From the NCBI GenBank assembly GCA_016218045.1, contig JACRFB010000024.1, positions 1 to 64,000 of the forward strand: 64,000 nucleotides of DNA, given 5' to 3'. Positions 8,426 through 16,729 of the stretch are shown here, in pieces; position 1 is the first letter of the stretch, and each line of letters opens with the position of its first letter. The position numbers were made by a program, and so were the translations under genes. The notes under the pieces are model-generated. The model did not search any database. It was not told the origin of the DNA and was given only the letters and a program-made list of their open reading frames with translations. This DNA comes from Ignavibacteriota bacterium (GTDB lineage Bacteria > Bacteroidota > Ignavibacteria > SZUA-365).

Positions 8426-11400
8426 ATGCGACGTGTTTCCATCCCTATCATCGTGCTGTTACTTCTATGCGGACTGCGCGCGGCCGCGCAGGAACGGCCC
8501 TTTGTTCCGCAAAGCCCTGCCCGCGTGCTGACCAACGATGCGTACGACAGCATCGGCACGTCGGCATTCACGATGTGGTTCGGGAACAACGGATCGATGA
8601 TGCACAATCCCGCTACCGACGCCAACGGCTTCGAGTGGCCGAAGGGATCGGGGAAACACGTGGGCTTCAATGCGGGACTCGTGTACGGCTGCATGTACAA
8701 GGGCGAACTCCATGCCGGCGGATCGACGTATCGACAGGGTCTGCAGGCGGGAAATATTCAATTCCCCGGACTGCCGTCCGATCCGTCCGATCCCGTACAT
8801 CACATATATATTGCTCGGCGCATCGGCGCGGCGGAGTACGCCACGCTGACGGGTCCCGAACAACAGCGCCTGCGTGCTGATTTTATGTCGTGGCCCGCAA
8901 ATCTCGGCGCGCCATGGATCGACAGGAACAGGAACGGTATCTACGATCCCGATTTCGACAGGTGGCTCGCCGACAGCGCCTCGTCCGACGGTCCGTTGCC
9001 CCTCGGTGACCAGCTCGCCTGGTTCGTCTCGAACGACATGGAGGCGAGCCGCACCTTAAATCTGTACGGCACGGAGCCCATCGGACTCGAAATACAGACA
9101 TTGCTCTGGACGTGGTCCACCGTACCATCGCTGGTGAATATGGTGTTCGTGAAACACACCCTGATCAACAAGTCCCGGGATTCGTACGATAACATGTTCA
9201 TCGGCCGCTGGGGCGATCCCGACATCGGGAGCCCGAACGACGACCTCGCGGGGTGTGACACGACGCGCGATCTCATGTATGTGTACAACGGCAACCGCGT
9301 GGACAAGTTGTACGGCGATCCGCCGGCATTCGGCACCGTGCTGCTGCAGGGGCCCATCGTCCGCGCCTCCGAGCGGGAGGCACACTGGAACTTCGGTTTA
9401 CGCGTCAATGCGATGAACCTCCGCATGTCCGCATTCACGTATTACGTTGCGGCCGATATGCAGTATCGCGATCCGCAACTCGGTCTGGCGGCCGGCTCCT
9501 CGCAGATGTATTATTCTCTCCGAGGACGCCTGTTCGACGGGACCGCGCAGATCAATCCAACGACGGGCCGGACATCAACGTATTCACTCACGGGTGATCC
9601 CGTGACGGGACGCGGCTGGCTCGACGGACAACGGTTCCGCATGGGCGACCGGCGCATTGTGCTGGGAAGCGGACCGTTCACGATGGCACCAGGCGACACG
9701 CAGGAAGTGGTGTTTGCGGACATCGTCGCGCAGGGACCGACAACGACGCGCGACATTCTCGCCTTGCGTGACGCTGCGGATGCCGCACACATACGCCACG
9801 CTCACCCCAACATCGGGATTCCCGACATCGCGGTCAGAATGCGGTACCCGGATGCTAACACCGCCGAGGTACACATGACAGGTCGTATGCAGGGCGCGGC
9901 GGGTAGCATCCCCATCGTCTTCCGCACGGGCGACGGTGTGTTGCACAATCGGGGCGTGCTTCTGGATGACGGCCTGCACGAGGATGGCGCGGCGAATGAC
10001 GGCGTGTATGGCGGAAGCTACTCCACCACACGGGCGCCCTTCGGACTCGATTGTTTCGTGTCGGTCTCCACTGGTCAACAGAACGATCCGATGGAGTGGC
10101 CCATTGCGCGCTGTCTTCCACTCTCGGGGCCGATACACATCACCGATGTTTTTGTGCAATCGGATCACCTGAATTCCGACGGACACGCGAATCCCGGAGA
10201 GAACGTGCGCATCGGAGTAACGGTTGGGAACCAAACGTCGTTCACTCTCGATACGCTCGAGATACTCGACGACGGATTCCTGCCCGGGACGATGCCCTGG
10301 ATGCAGCTCGACACACGTCTCGAGCCCGGCCGAGCGCGCACGATCGCGTACAACATGCACGACTCAGCCACCTTCGCGACCGTCGACGTCCCGGGGACTT
10401 TCCCCGTCGGCGAACGCCTCCCGCTGCCCTTCCTGTTGCGCGACGGAGCGAATCAATGCTGGTGCGACACTGCGCGTCTGCTTGTGGAGCAGCCCGCCGA
10501 AGCGCCGGTCGATTCGCTCGCGATTCATGCGGCGGGCAATGCCGTGGGCACACTCGGCTGGCGTATCACCGACCGCGCGCTGCTTGAGGACCACACGTAC
10601 CGCATCACGATTCGTGAGAGCGATCCCCTGCTGACACGCCGCACCGTGACGATTTTCGACATGACGGCATGGCGCGATGTGGTGGTGGATGCACCGTTTC
10701 CTGATCGTTATGCACATCTGATGCCCTCGAGCGACGGCTGGAAATTACACGCAGGAACGAGCACCGAGCGTCGGTTGTACGATGACGGTAGCGGCCCGGA
10801 AGTCGAACTCGTCCGCAGAACCTCCGAACTCGACCGCTGGTTGACGCCCGCCGTTGAAATCGAAACCGGAATCACATGGGGCTGGGGGAGCAAGGTGAAA
10901 TGGTTTCAACAACGGCCCATGCGCATTGTGTTCGACCCCGCGCGAACGCAGAAAGCACATTTGTACCTGCGCGGCGGTAATCCCAATTATGCCTACAGCG
11001 GCTACCACGACGTGCCGTTTACGGTATGGGACATATCGGACACACTGCGGCCGCGACAGGCGAACGCGGCATTTGTTGAACAGAAAGGCGGGCTGCGCCA
11101 GAACAACACGTGGGATCCCATAACACAAGGCGATCGCGAATACCTGTTTCTGTTCACGTCGGACTACTCCGACACGCCACAGGACCTGTACACACGCACG
11201 CCGATTTTCCCCAATGGCGCGGCGACGTTCGATCTTCAGTACGCAACATGGCTGTGGCGTGACACCGTGGCCGGGGCGCTTCCACCGGGCTTCAGCATCA
11301 CGGTCATCCCGCTTGTCCCCGTCTCCTCCGTGGACACGTTCTACGTGAATCCAAAGGGGCGTGTCAACGGCATCGAGACGCGCACGCCGGACCGGCGACT

Positions 11401-11668
11401 CGACATCGGATCGCTGTATCCGAATCCCGCGCGGGTGGGCGCGGTCGTCCACCTGCCCGTGAACAGCAGCACACGCAGCACGCTCCGTATCAGCGTGTAC
11501 GACGCGCTCGGAAGGCGCGCGGCTGCGCCGACGGACGCGACGGCGCACCCCGGCCGGACCATACTCCCCGTTCCGCAGACCGCACATCTCCGCAGCGGCG
11601 TGTACCGGATCGTGATCGAGGATGGAGCGGGAGCGCAGCGCACCATCCCGTTACTCGTGCACCAGTAA
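8426..11668 (+). CDS. Giant secreted protein with T9SS type A sorting domain (copy 2)
   Basis: 1080 residues with a signal peptide ending near RAAAQERP. It is co-linear with the gene upstream over its whole length. The DSIGTSAFTMWFGNNG start, the DDGLHEDGAANDGVYGG phrase (about 514), HANPGENVRIGV, NQCWCDTAR (about 676) and the C-terminal sorting domain (LYPNPARVG at about 997) fall at nearly the same residue numbers. The two genes are therefore a tandem duplication that has diverged considerably. The 90-bp gap has no terminator, so co-transcription is possible. Role unknown; plausible roles are a surface-displayed adhesin or a binding protein. No protease or glycosidase active site is visible. 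Confidence 0.85.
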   Translation: MRRVSIPIIVLLLLCGLRAAAQERPFVPQSPARVLTNDAYDSIGTSAFTMWFGNNGSMMHNPATDANGFEWPKGSGKHVGFNAGLVYGCMYKGELHAGGSTYRQGLQAGNIQFPGLPSDPSDPVHHIYIARRIGAAEYATLTGPEQQRLRADFMSWPANLGAPWIDRNRNGIYDPDFDRWLADSASSDGPLPLGDQLAWFVSNDMEASRTLNLYGTEPIGLEIQTLLWTWSTVPSLVNMVFVKHTLINKSRDSYDNMFIGRWGDPDIGSPNDDLAGCDTTRDLMYVYNGNRVDKLYGDPPAFGTVLLQGPIVRASEREAHWNFGLRVNAMNLRMSAFTYYVAADMQYRDPQLGLAAGSSQMYYSLRGRLFDGTAQINPTTGRTSTYSLTGDPVTGRGWLDGQRFRMGDRRIVLGSGPFTMAPGDTQEVVFADIVAQGPTTTRDILALRDAADAAHIRHAHPNIGIPDIAVRMRYPDANTAEVHMTGRMQGAAGSIPIVFRTGDGVLHNRGVLLDDGLHEDGAANDGVYGGSYSTTRAPFGLDCFVSVSTGQQNDPMEWPIARCLPLSGPIHITDVFVQSDHLNSDGHANPGENVRIGVTVGNQTSFTLDTLEILDDGFLPGTMPWMQLDTRLEPGRARTIAYNMHDSATFATVDVPGTFPVGERLPLPFLLRDGANQCWCDTARLLVEQPAEAPVDSLAIHAAGNAVGTLGWRITDRALLEDHTYRITIRESDPLLTRRTVTIFDMTAWRDVVVDAPFPDRYAHLMPSSDGWKLHAGTSTERRLYDDGSGPEVELVRRTSELDRWLTPAVEIETGITWGWGSKVKWFQQRPMRIVFDPARTQKAHLYLRGGNPNYAYSGYHDVPFTVWDISDTLRPRQANAAFVEQKGGLRQNNTWDPITQGDREYLFLFTSDYSDTPQDLYTRTPIFPNGAATFDLQYATWLWRDTVAGALPPGFSITVIPLVPVSSVDTFYVNPKGRVNGIETRTPDRRLDIGSLYPNPARVGAVVHLPVNSSTRSTLRISVYDALGRRAAAPTDATAHPGRTILPVPQTAHLRSGVYRIVIEDGAGAQRTIPLLVHQ

Positions 11669-11673
11669 AACGT

Positions 11674-11698
11674 AACGGTCCGACAAAGTCGGACCGTT
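11674..11698. terminator. Strong hairpin between copy 2 and tRNA-Leu
   Basis: A perfect 11-bp stem (AACGGTCCGAC / GTCGGACCGTT) closes a 3-nt loop. It lies between the convergent secreted-protein gene and tRNA-Leu. On the minus strand it directly follows the tRNA and is followed by ACGTTTTAC, so it probably ends tRNA transcription and may act in both directions. Confidence 0.75.
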
Positions 11699-11699
11699 G

Positions 11700-11783
11700 T
11701 GCCTGGAACAGGAGTCGAACCTGCACGCCCTTGCGGACACTACACCCTGAATGTAGCGCGTCTGCCAATTCCGCCATCCAGGC
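11700..11783 (-). tRNA. tRNA-Leu (anticodon CAG)
   Basis: Read on the minus strand, the acceptor stem GCCTGGA pairs with TCCAGGC, followed by discriminator A. The anticodon stem CTACA/TGTAG encloses loop TTCAGGG with anticodon CAG (codon CUG). There is a long class II variable arm (TCCGCAAGGGC) and a normal T-arm (GTTCGACTC), which together fit leucine. CCA is not encoded. The start is set by the acceptor stem. A TATATTTG promoter box ends 7 nt upstream. Confidence 0.95.
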
Positions 11784-11790
11784 GCGATTC

Positions 11791-11822
11791 CAAATATAGC
11801 ACGATATGCAGGTGGAATGCAA
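11791..11822 (-). promoter_or_regulatory. Promoter of tRNA-Leu (TTGC - N20 - TATATTTG)
   Basis: On the minus strand, TTGC (11819-11822) and TATATTTG (11791-11798) are 20 nt apart, an exact match to the TAnnTTTG -7 box of Bacteroidota housekeeping promoters. The box ends 7 nt before the mature tRNA 5' end. This gives an internal ruler for where transcription starts relative to the box in this genome. Confidence 0.75.
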
Positions 11823-11847
11823 GCGATGCTTCGATGCAGATTGCGGC

Positions 11848-12228
11848 ATGAAATACATCGTGATTGCACTCGGAGGCGGAATCGGCTCGGTACTGCGTTA
11901 CACGCTCGGCGGGTGGGTGCAGACGTGGAGCGGGAGCGCGGCGTTTCCGTGGGGCACGCTGGCCGTGAATCTGCTCGGGTGTTTCATCATCGGACTCGTA
12001 TCCCAGCTTGCGGAGGGCCGCGGGGGCTTCTCCGCCGAGACACGCCTTTTCCTTGTGGTCGGACTCCTCGGAGGGTTCACCACCTTCTCCGCCTTCGGCA
12101 ACGAGACACTCAACCTGCTGCGCGACGGCGAACACGTCTACGCCGTCCTCAACGCTGCCGGAAATCTCCTCATCGGACTCGCGGCCGTTTGGCTGGGTCG
12201 CGCCGCCGCATTCGCACTCTGGAGGTGA
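11848..12228 (+). CDS. crcB: Fluoride channel CrcB/Fluc
   Basis: CrcB (Fluc) is a small dual-topology membrane channel that exports fluoride. The ATG at 11848 gives 126 residues, typical of the family; an upstream in-frame start would add 14 Cys-rich residues and is not favoured. Family signatures are GGGIGSVLRY near the start, GTLAVNLLGCFIIG in helix 2 and GLLGGFTTFSAF in helix 3, whose Phe and Thr residues line the pore. Four hydrophobic helices are visible. The stop codon lies 1 bp before the DUF190 start, and its last codons form the ribosome binding site (GGAGGTGAT) of that gene, so the two are probably translationally coupled. No fluoride riboswitch was seen upstream. Confidence 0.93.
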   Translation: MKYIVIALGGGIGSVLRYTLGGWVQTWSGSAAFPWGTLAVNLLGCFIIGLVSQLAEGRGGFSAETRLFLVVGLLGGFTTFSAFGNETLNLLRDGEHVYAVLNAAGNLLIGLAAVWLGRAAAFALWR

Positions 12229-12229
12229 T

Positions 12230-12559
12230 ATGACACTACCCGCGGAAGGCTGCCTGCTTCGTGTTTTCCTCGGTGAGACCGACCGGCACGACGGGCGCCC
12301 CCTCTACGAATGGATTGTCGCCGAGGCGCGCGCGCAAGGACTCGCCGGCGCGACCGCGCTGCGCGGCCTCATGGGTTTCGGCGCACACAGCCGCGTCATT
12401 CACACGTTCAAAATCGAGTTTCTCTCGGAAGATCTTCCCGTCGTGGTGGAGCTTGTCGACACACGCGAAAAACTCGAGGAATTTCTCGGACGTATCGAGC
12501 CCTTCCTGCACGGCGGCCTGGCCACCCTGGAAAAAGTCGAGGTGCGGTTTTATCGGTGA
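12230..12559 (+). CDS. DUF190 protein, partner of CrcB
   Basis: 109-residue soluble protein of the DUF190 family, which is commonly encoded beside crcB. Visible features are an N-terminal LLRVFLGETDRHDGRPLYEW, then ARAQGLAGATALRGLMGFG, then a ferredoxin-like beta-alpha-beta tail with VVVELVDTREKLEEFL. The family has a PII-like fold, so a regulatory or ligand-sensing role beside the channel is plausible but unproven. The ATG at 12230 has an excellent GGAGGTGAT site 1-2 nt upstream, formed by the end of crcB. In-frame sequence upstream overlaps crcB and is not used. Confidence 0.88.
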   Translation: MTLPAEGCLLRVFLGETDRHDGRPLYEWIVAEARAQGLAGATALRGLMGFGAHSRVIHTFKIEFLSEDLPVVVELVDTREKLEEFLGRIEPFLHGGLATLEKVEVRFYR

Positions 12560-12605
12560 GGATGGTGCTAATTCAATCCGTGAGCTGACAGTACTTCCTG
12601 TTTTT

Positions 12606-12718
12606 CCTCACGCTCGTGTGAGGAGGAAGGAGACAGGATTCAGGAGACACGGCTCGATCCAGTTTCTTTCTCCTGTCTCCTATTTCCTGTATCCTCACGC
12701 TCGTGTGAGGAGGAAGGC
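12606..12718. repeat. Composite intergenic repeat with two palindromic cores
   Basis: The 18-bp palindrome CCTCACGCTCGTGTGAGG occurs at 12606-12623 and again at 12693-12710. Between them are AGGAGACAGGA-type and TCCTGTCTCC-type runs in opposite orientations, so the whole unit can fold into a large branched hairpin. It fills the gap between the DUF190 gene and waaA. Confidence 0.85.
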
Positions 12719-12769
12719 ATGAATCGTCCAATAAGTCCGGTGAGATGCGTATATTGCCGTCCCGCCGCC

Positions 12770-14050
12770 ATGACCCGCTTCCTCTACCGATACATCATTT
12801 TCCCCGTCCTGTGGATAGGATTGCGCGTACTCGCGCTGCTGCATCCGAAGGCGCGGAAGGGACTCGAGGGACGGCGCCATGTGTTTGCGGACCTGGCGCG
12901 CTTCCTGGAGGAAAAGCCCTGTCCCCTGCGCGCGTGGGTGCACGTCTCGTCGATGGGCGAGTTCGAGCAGGCCAAACCCATCATCGAGGCCTTGAAGCAG
13001 GCCGTGCCCGAACTCTGCGTGGTGGTCACCTTTTTCTCGCCGTCGGGCTATGAGAACAGCAGGCGCTACCCGCATGCGGACTTCTCGACGTACATCCCGA
13101 TCGACACGGCCCGCAACGCCGCGCGTTTCCTGGATCTGCTCAAGCCCGACATCGCCTTGTTCATCCGTTACGACGTCTGGCCGAATCACCTCTGGGCATG
13201 CCACGACCGAGGCATTCCCGCGCTGCTTGCAAACGCCACGATGCGCGACAATTCCGCGCGCCTCTGGCCCGGTGCGCGCTCCTTCCATCGCGCGGTATTC
13301 GACGCCTTCGAGTCCATCGTCACGATCTCAGAACGCGACGCGCAGAACTTCGCACGTTTCGGCCTGCGGCACGCGGCCATCGAGACCGCGGGAGACACAC
13401 GTTTTGACAGGGTCTCGGGCAAGGCCGAACAGGCGCGTATCAAGCGCCTGCTGCCCGAACGCATCAAGGAAGGGCGCCGCATACTCGTGGCCGGCAGCAG
13501 TTGGCAGGAAGACGAGGACGCGCTGCTTCCCGCCGTCTTCACCCTGCTGAAATACGATCCGACCTTCCTCTGCATCATCGTCCCGCACGAACCCACGATC
13601 GAACATCTCGAGACACTCGAATACCGCCTGCGCGGCCGCGCCGAATCGATCCGCTTCTCGTACCTGCAGAATTGGGACGGTGAACGCGTCCTGCTCGTCG
13701 ACAGCATCGGCATCCTTCTCCCGCTCTACGCATCTGCCGACGCGGCCTTTGTCGGCGGCGGGTTCCGCAGCAACGTGCACAACACGCTCGAACCCGCCGT
13801 GTACGGCATCCCCGTCGTGTACGGACCAAAAATCCACAACAGCCAGGAAGCCCGCGAACTGCAGGAGGCGGGAGGCAGCTTCATCGTCTCGAACCGCCGC
13901 GACGTGTACCGCGTGCTCCGCCGCCTCTTCTCAGACGAACCCTTCCGCGCGCAGACAGGCGAGGCCGCGGGCGCCTTTGTGCGCGCGCGCTCGGGCGCGA
14001 CCGAACGCCTCGTCGTGCGTGTCCTTCCCTATCTGAACACGCAGGAATAA
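12770..14050 (+). CDS. waaA: Kdo transferase (3-deoxy-D-manno-octulosonate transferase)
   Basis: WaaA/KdtA transfers Kdo from CMP-Kdo to lipid A precursor at the inner face of the inner membrane. 426 residues from the ATG at 12770; the in-frame ATG at 12719 would start inside repeat DNA. It has an N-terminal membrane anchor (FLYRYIIFPVLWIGLRVLAL). WVHVSSMGEFEQAKPII carries the family Gly-Glu catalytic region (normally GE followed by hydrophobics). SPSGYENS, LLANATMRDNS, AGSSWQEDE, PHEP and AFVGGGF...HNTLEPAVYG follow in canonical order. The matching kdsB (CMP-Kdo synthesis) is at 55.5 kb. A TATATTGC box ends 12 nt before the ATG. Confidence 0.92.
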   Translation: MTRFLYRYIIFPVLWIGLRVLALLHPKARKGLEGRRHVFADLARFLEEKPCPLRAWVHVSSMGEFEQAKPIIEALKQAVPELCVVVTFFSPSGYENSRRYPHADFSTYIPIDTARNAARFLDLLKPDIALFIRYDVWPNHLWACHDRGIPALLANATMRDNSARLWPGARSFHRAVFDAFESIVTISERDAQNFARFGLRHAAIETAGDTRFDRVSGKAEQARIKRLLPERIKEGRRILVAGSSWQEDEDALLPAVFTLLKYDPTFLCIIVPHEPTIEHLETLEYRLRGRAESIRFSYLQNWDGERVLLVDSIGILLPLYASADAAFVGGGFRSNVHNTLEPAVYGIPVVYGPKIHNSQEARELQEAGGSFIVSNRRDVYRVLRRLFSDEPFRAQTGEAAGAFVRARSGATERLVVRVLPYLNTQE

Positions 14051-14115
14051 TCAGGACTGCGCCTCCGGGCAGCACTTTCGGCGGAACGGCACACACGCTC
14101 CTGATCCACATACGC

Positions 14116-14171
14116 ATCGGATGAACCCGTGCCAGTACCGGAGATCCGATAATAGGACGAGTTCATCCGAT
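14116..14171. repeat. Inverted repeat between waaA and the GIDE gene
   Basis: ATCGGATGAAC (14116-14126) and GTTCATCCGAT (14161-14171) form a perfect 11-bp inverted repeat with a 34-nt interior. The interior contains a further GATCCGATAATA that resembles the right arm plus its CCGATATTATT extension. It lies between convergent genes and may act as a bidirectional terminator or protein-binding dyad. Confidence 0.6.
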
Positions 14172-14221
14172 ATTATTCGACACCATGCGCGGATGGCGCA
14201 CGATGAGGTGTGCGCCTGTAT

Positions 14222-15016
14222 CTACTTGAGCGCGCCCGCGATGATGAGAGCCAGGCCCGCCACGGCCGAGACGATCACGCCGACGAACATCCATTTCACG
14301 GCGCCTTCCTTGCCGCGCGTCAGTTCCTCTTCCGACTTCACGGACACGATGAAGGGTTTGCCTTTTTCCTGCGGCAGCACCATCGCGAGTTCGCCGCCGG
14401 TATCACAGGCGTCTCCGAGGATGTAGAGCTGGCGGCCGAGAGGAATGATCGACTCGTGGTACTCGTAACCGAGCACGCGGCGTCCGCTGCCGCCGAAGCC
14501 ACCGAGCGAGAAGGTGAAGCCGCCGAACTGCAGTCCGGTCATGCCCGCGCGGTACGGCTCGTATTTGTTGACCACACTCACGGCGTCGACACTCGCGCCC
14601 GCGGTGTCGACCGTGATGCTGCCCGTGCCGTCGTCGAGCGAGAAACGCACGGCCTGCGTGTTTGAGGTGACAACCGTGGTCGAGGTGCGTGTGCGCGTGC
14701 TGCTGCGCCCCTGCGAATCCGTCTCGGTATACGTCTCCTCGTAGCGCTCGGAGACCGACATCGAATAGTACACGCAGTCCTGTCCGCTCAGTTCGCCCTT
14801 CAACGGGGTGTCGCAGCGGCAGACCCCTTTCACTTCGGCCTGTTGTCGGAAGCCGCCGGGGCCGATTTCAGCGGCGATGGATTTCTGCAGGTCTGAAAGT
14901 TCCGCGACTGTCGATGTTTTGACGAACTTGATTTCGAGCAACTGGTCCTGCTGTTTTTTCCGAAGGAAAAGCAGCAGACCGGCGAGTGCAAGAAGAACGA
15001 TTCCAACGATGATCAT
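14222..15016 (-). CDS. GIDE-domain membrane protein
   Basis: 264 residues. A membrane helix at 1-18 (MIIVGIVLLALAGLLLFL), a soluble domain at about 30-235 and a second helix at about 240-262 (MFVGVIVSAVAGLALIIAG) give an N-out/C-out or hairpin topology. The central part (VKGVCRCDTPLKGELSGQDCVYYSMSV..., then VLGYEYHESIIPLGRQLYILGDA) matches the GIDE fold known from the mitochondrial ubiquitin ligase MULAN/MAPL. As in other bacterial GIDE proteins there is no RING finger. The bacterial function is unknown. GGGAGCACCC before the ATG serves as ribosome binding site. A small acidic protein gene lies upstream on the same strand. Confidence 0.78.
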   Translation of the reverse strand: MIIVGIVLLALAGLLLFLRKKQQDQLLEIKFVKTSTVAELSDLQKSIAAEIGPGGFRQQAEVKGVCRCDTPLKGELSGQDCVYYSMSVSERYEETYTETDSQGRSSTRTRTSTTVVTSNTQAVRFSLDDGTGSITVDTAGASVDAVSVVNKYEPYRAGMTGLQFGGFTFSLGGFGGSGRRVLGYEYHESIIPLGRQLYILGDACDTGGELAMVLPQEKGKPFIVSVKSEEELTRGKEGAVKWMFVGVIVSAVAGLALIIAGALK

Positions 15017-15136
15017 GGGTGCTCCCGTTCGTGTCGGTGAAAACGCAAGTCGTATGCGACGGCGCGCGCCCGCGGAATCGATGTGTCCCGCGGGCGCGTG
15101 TGTCGAGAGTCAATACTGTAAAGTCCCGGCCGGGGA

Positions 15137-15412
15137 TCAGGATTTCTGATCGCCGTCTTCGGCTTCCTCTTCCCCTTCCTCTTCGCCTTCCTCCTCGTAG
15201 TAATCGAGTTCATCGTAGGCATCGAGGATAAGCGCGTTCAGATCCAGAACGGCGTCGATCTTGTCGTCGGCGACGAAGGTCTGCAGCAACTGCACCGCGG
15301 CACCGAGGCGCTGTTCCGCATCCTCCATGTCGAAGATGGAATCGAGAACCTGTTTGACTTCTTCTTCGCCGAGATTGAGAAATCCCTTCGCGACAGCTTC
15401 TTCAATCGTCAT
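15137..15412 (-). CDS. Small acidic protein
   Basis: 91 residues with an AGGAG ribosome binding site 6-7 bp before the ATG. The N-terminal two thirds look helical (EEAVAKGFLNLGEEEVKQVLDSIFDMEDAEQRLGAAV split across two helices). The last 20 or so residues are almost all Glu, Asp and Gly, giving an extremely acidic tail. No domain recognised. It is encoded 120 bp upstream of the GIDE-domain gene on the same strand and may be co-transcribed. Such tails can act as charged linkers or mimic nucleic acid, but nothing here decides that. Confidence 0.7.
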   Translation of the reverse strand: MTIEEAVAKGFLNLGEEEVKQVLDSIFDMEDAEQRLGAAVQLLQTFVADDKIDAVLDLNALILDAYDELDYYEEEGEEEGEEEAEDGDQKS

Positions 15413-15484
15413 GGGTCACTCCTGTTGAATGGTTGTGGCACATGTCGCAACATACCATTTTTTCCGGTTTCCGCGTCATGCGGT

Positions 15485-15514
15485 TTTGCTCGGCGGTGGC
15501 AATCGCTATATTCA
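15485..15514 (+). promoter_or_regulatory. Promoter (TTTG - N18 - TATATTCA)
   Basis: TTTG at 15485-15488 and TATATTCA at 15507-15514 are spaced 18 nt apart, close to the Bacteroidota -33/-7 pattern. The ATG of the small outer-membrane-type protein gene is at 15537. Confidence 0.5.
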
Positions 15515-15536
15515 CTGCCTTACACGTCCCATCGCA

Positions 15537-16085
15537 ATGACCCGCTCCCTCCGCCTGCCCTCCGCCCTCCTCTGTTTTCTGCTTGTCGCCGCAGCCATGC
15601 ACGGGCAGACGGTCGAGGCGCGGTCCACCGCGCGGCATGCGGGCGCCGTGAGCGCGCACCTTGCGCTGGGCACCACCAACGGCGCGCGCGCCGGCCTGCG
15701 GTATCATCTTTCGTCGTCGCTCTCCGCGGAACTCTCGTTCGGGTATGTGCGCTTCACGGTGCTGCGCACGGGGACGGTACAGGAGTTGTCACAGGACGCG
15801 TCGGCGGCGAGCGCGGGCGTGAACCTGCACACACACGCGGGCAACGACATCTCGCCCTTCTTTTCGTTCATCGTGACACAGGCATGGGCCACCAAACGCC
15901 TGAATGAATTCGTGACCCAGCGACGATTTTCCCTCACCGCTACAACCGGCGCGGAACTCGACGTGCTCCCGCGCCTCTCGTGTTTTTTCCGTGTCGGTCC
16001 CTCGGTGCATTTCCTGTCGCGCAGCGAATCGCGCAGAGGACAGGTGCACGTACATTTCGACGCGGGACTCGGCTGGACCTTCTGA
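15537..16085 (+). CDS. Small outer-membrane beta-barrel-like protein (copy A)
   Basis: 182 residues from the ATG at 15537. A signal peptide (LPSALLCFLLVAAAMHGQT) is followed by alternating hydrophobic/polar strands typical of an 8-strand barrel: ARAGLRYHLSSSLSAELSFGYVRF, SAGVNLHTH, FSLTATTGAELDVLPRLSCFFRVGPSVHFL. The C-terminus VHFDAGLGWTF ends in Phe, as barrel proteins do for BAM recognition. It is followed 68 bp downstream by a paralogue of the same plan, so the two form a tandem pair. Function unknown. Confidence 0.75.
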   Translation: MTRSLRLPSALLCFLLVAAAMHGQTVEARSTARHAGAVSAHLALGTTNGARAGLRYHLSSSLSAELSFGYVRFTVLRTGTVQELSQDASAASAGVNLHTHAGNDISPFFSFIVTQAWATKRLNEFVTQRRFSLTATTGAELDVLPRLSCFFRVGPSVHFLSRSESRRGQVHVHFDAGLGWTF

Positions 16086-16153
16086 CCCACGCGAGCATTC
16101 CCCCGCCCGCGCCGCAGATCACCGCATACTCCGTATCCTCCGCCGCTTCGACC

Positions 16154-16729
16154 ATGATTACCGGCATTCCCTTCACGACGAGTACTCTGGCGTACACCGC
16201 CGCCTTGTGTATTGCGCTCATGGCATTCGCAGTTCCGCACCTGCACGCCCAGCAGGCGGCGCCCGCGCCCTTCGTAACGGGCGCGGGCGAGGACTACCTT
16301 GTGGTCATGGGCGTGGGCATGGCAAACGGCGCCCGCCTGGGCGTGCAGTACCGTGTAGCACCCCAGCTCGAGGCCGAGGCTTCGTTCGGGTATGTGCGCA
16401 TGATCAACTACCTCGCATTTCCGAATAAACCCGCCACATCCATCGGTATCACACCCTCGCTCGGCATTTCCTTCCTCTCGACCGATGCACCGTCCACCAA
16501 GGCGCTCGCGAGTTTTCTCGTCTCGTATCAGGTCGGTTCAAAAAAGATCGTGTGGGCGCATGAGCGGCGCATCGTGTTCAGTCTCTGTATCGGATCGGAA
16601 CTCCGTCTCGTGGACAACATGGTGCTGCAACTCCGCGCCGGACCGTCCATGCACATCCTCCTTCAACCCATCCGCGGCATAGTGCAGACCTTCATGCACT
16701 ACGACGGCGGCCTGGGGTGGAGGTTTTAG
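16154..16729 (+). CDS. Small outer-membrane beta-barrel-like protein (copy B)
   Basis: 191 residues. The signal peptide (ALCIALMAFAVPHLHAQQA) precedes a barrel-like sequence that aligns with the upstream gene: ANGARLGVQYRVAPQLEAEASFGYVRM against NGARAGLRYHLSSSLSAELSFGYVRF, and a C-terminus MHYDGGLGWRF against VHFDAGLGWTF. The start is placed at the ATG before the signal peptide; earlier in-frame codons overlap the upstream gene. Product inferred to be a lipid-facing outer-membrane barrel. No substrate can be assigned. Confidence 0.75.
   Translation: MITGIPFTTSTLAYTAALCIALMAFAVPHLHAQQAAPAPFVTGAGEDYLVVMGVGMANGARLGVQYRVAPQLEAEASFGYVRMINYLAFPNKPATSIGITPSLGISFLSTDAPSTKALASFLVSYQVGSKKIVWAHERRIVFSLCIGSELRLVDNMVLQLRAGPSMHILLQPIRGIVQTFMHYDGGLGWRF

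Noticed and set aside
11784-11847. Fluoride riboswitch before crcB
   Set aside because: The 64 nt between the tRNA and crcB show no pseudoknot-like fluoride aptamer and are occupied by the tRNA promoter on the other strand.
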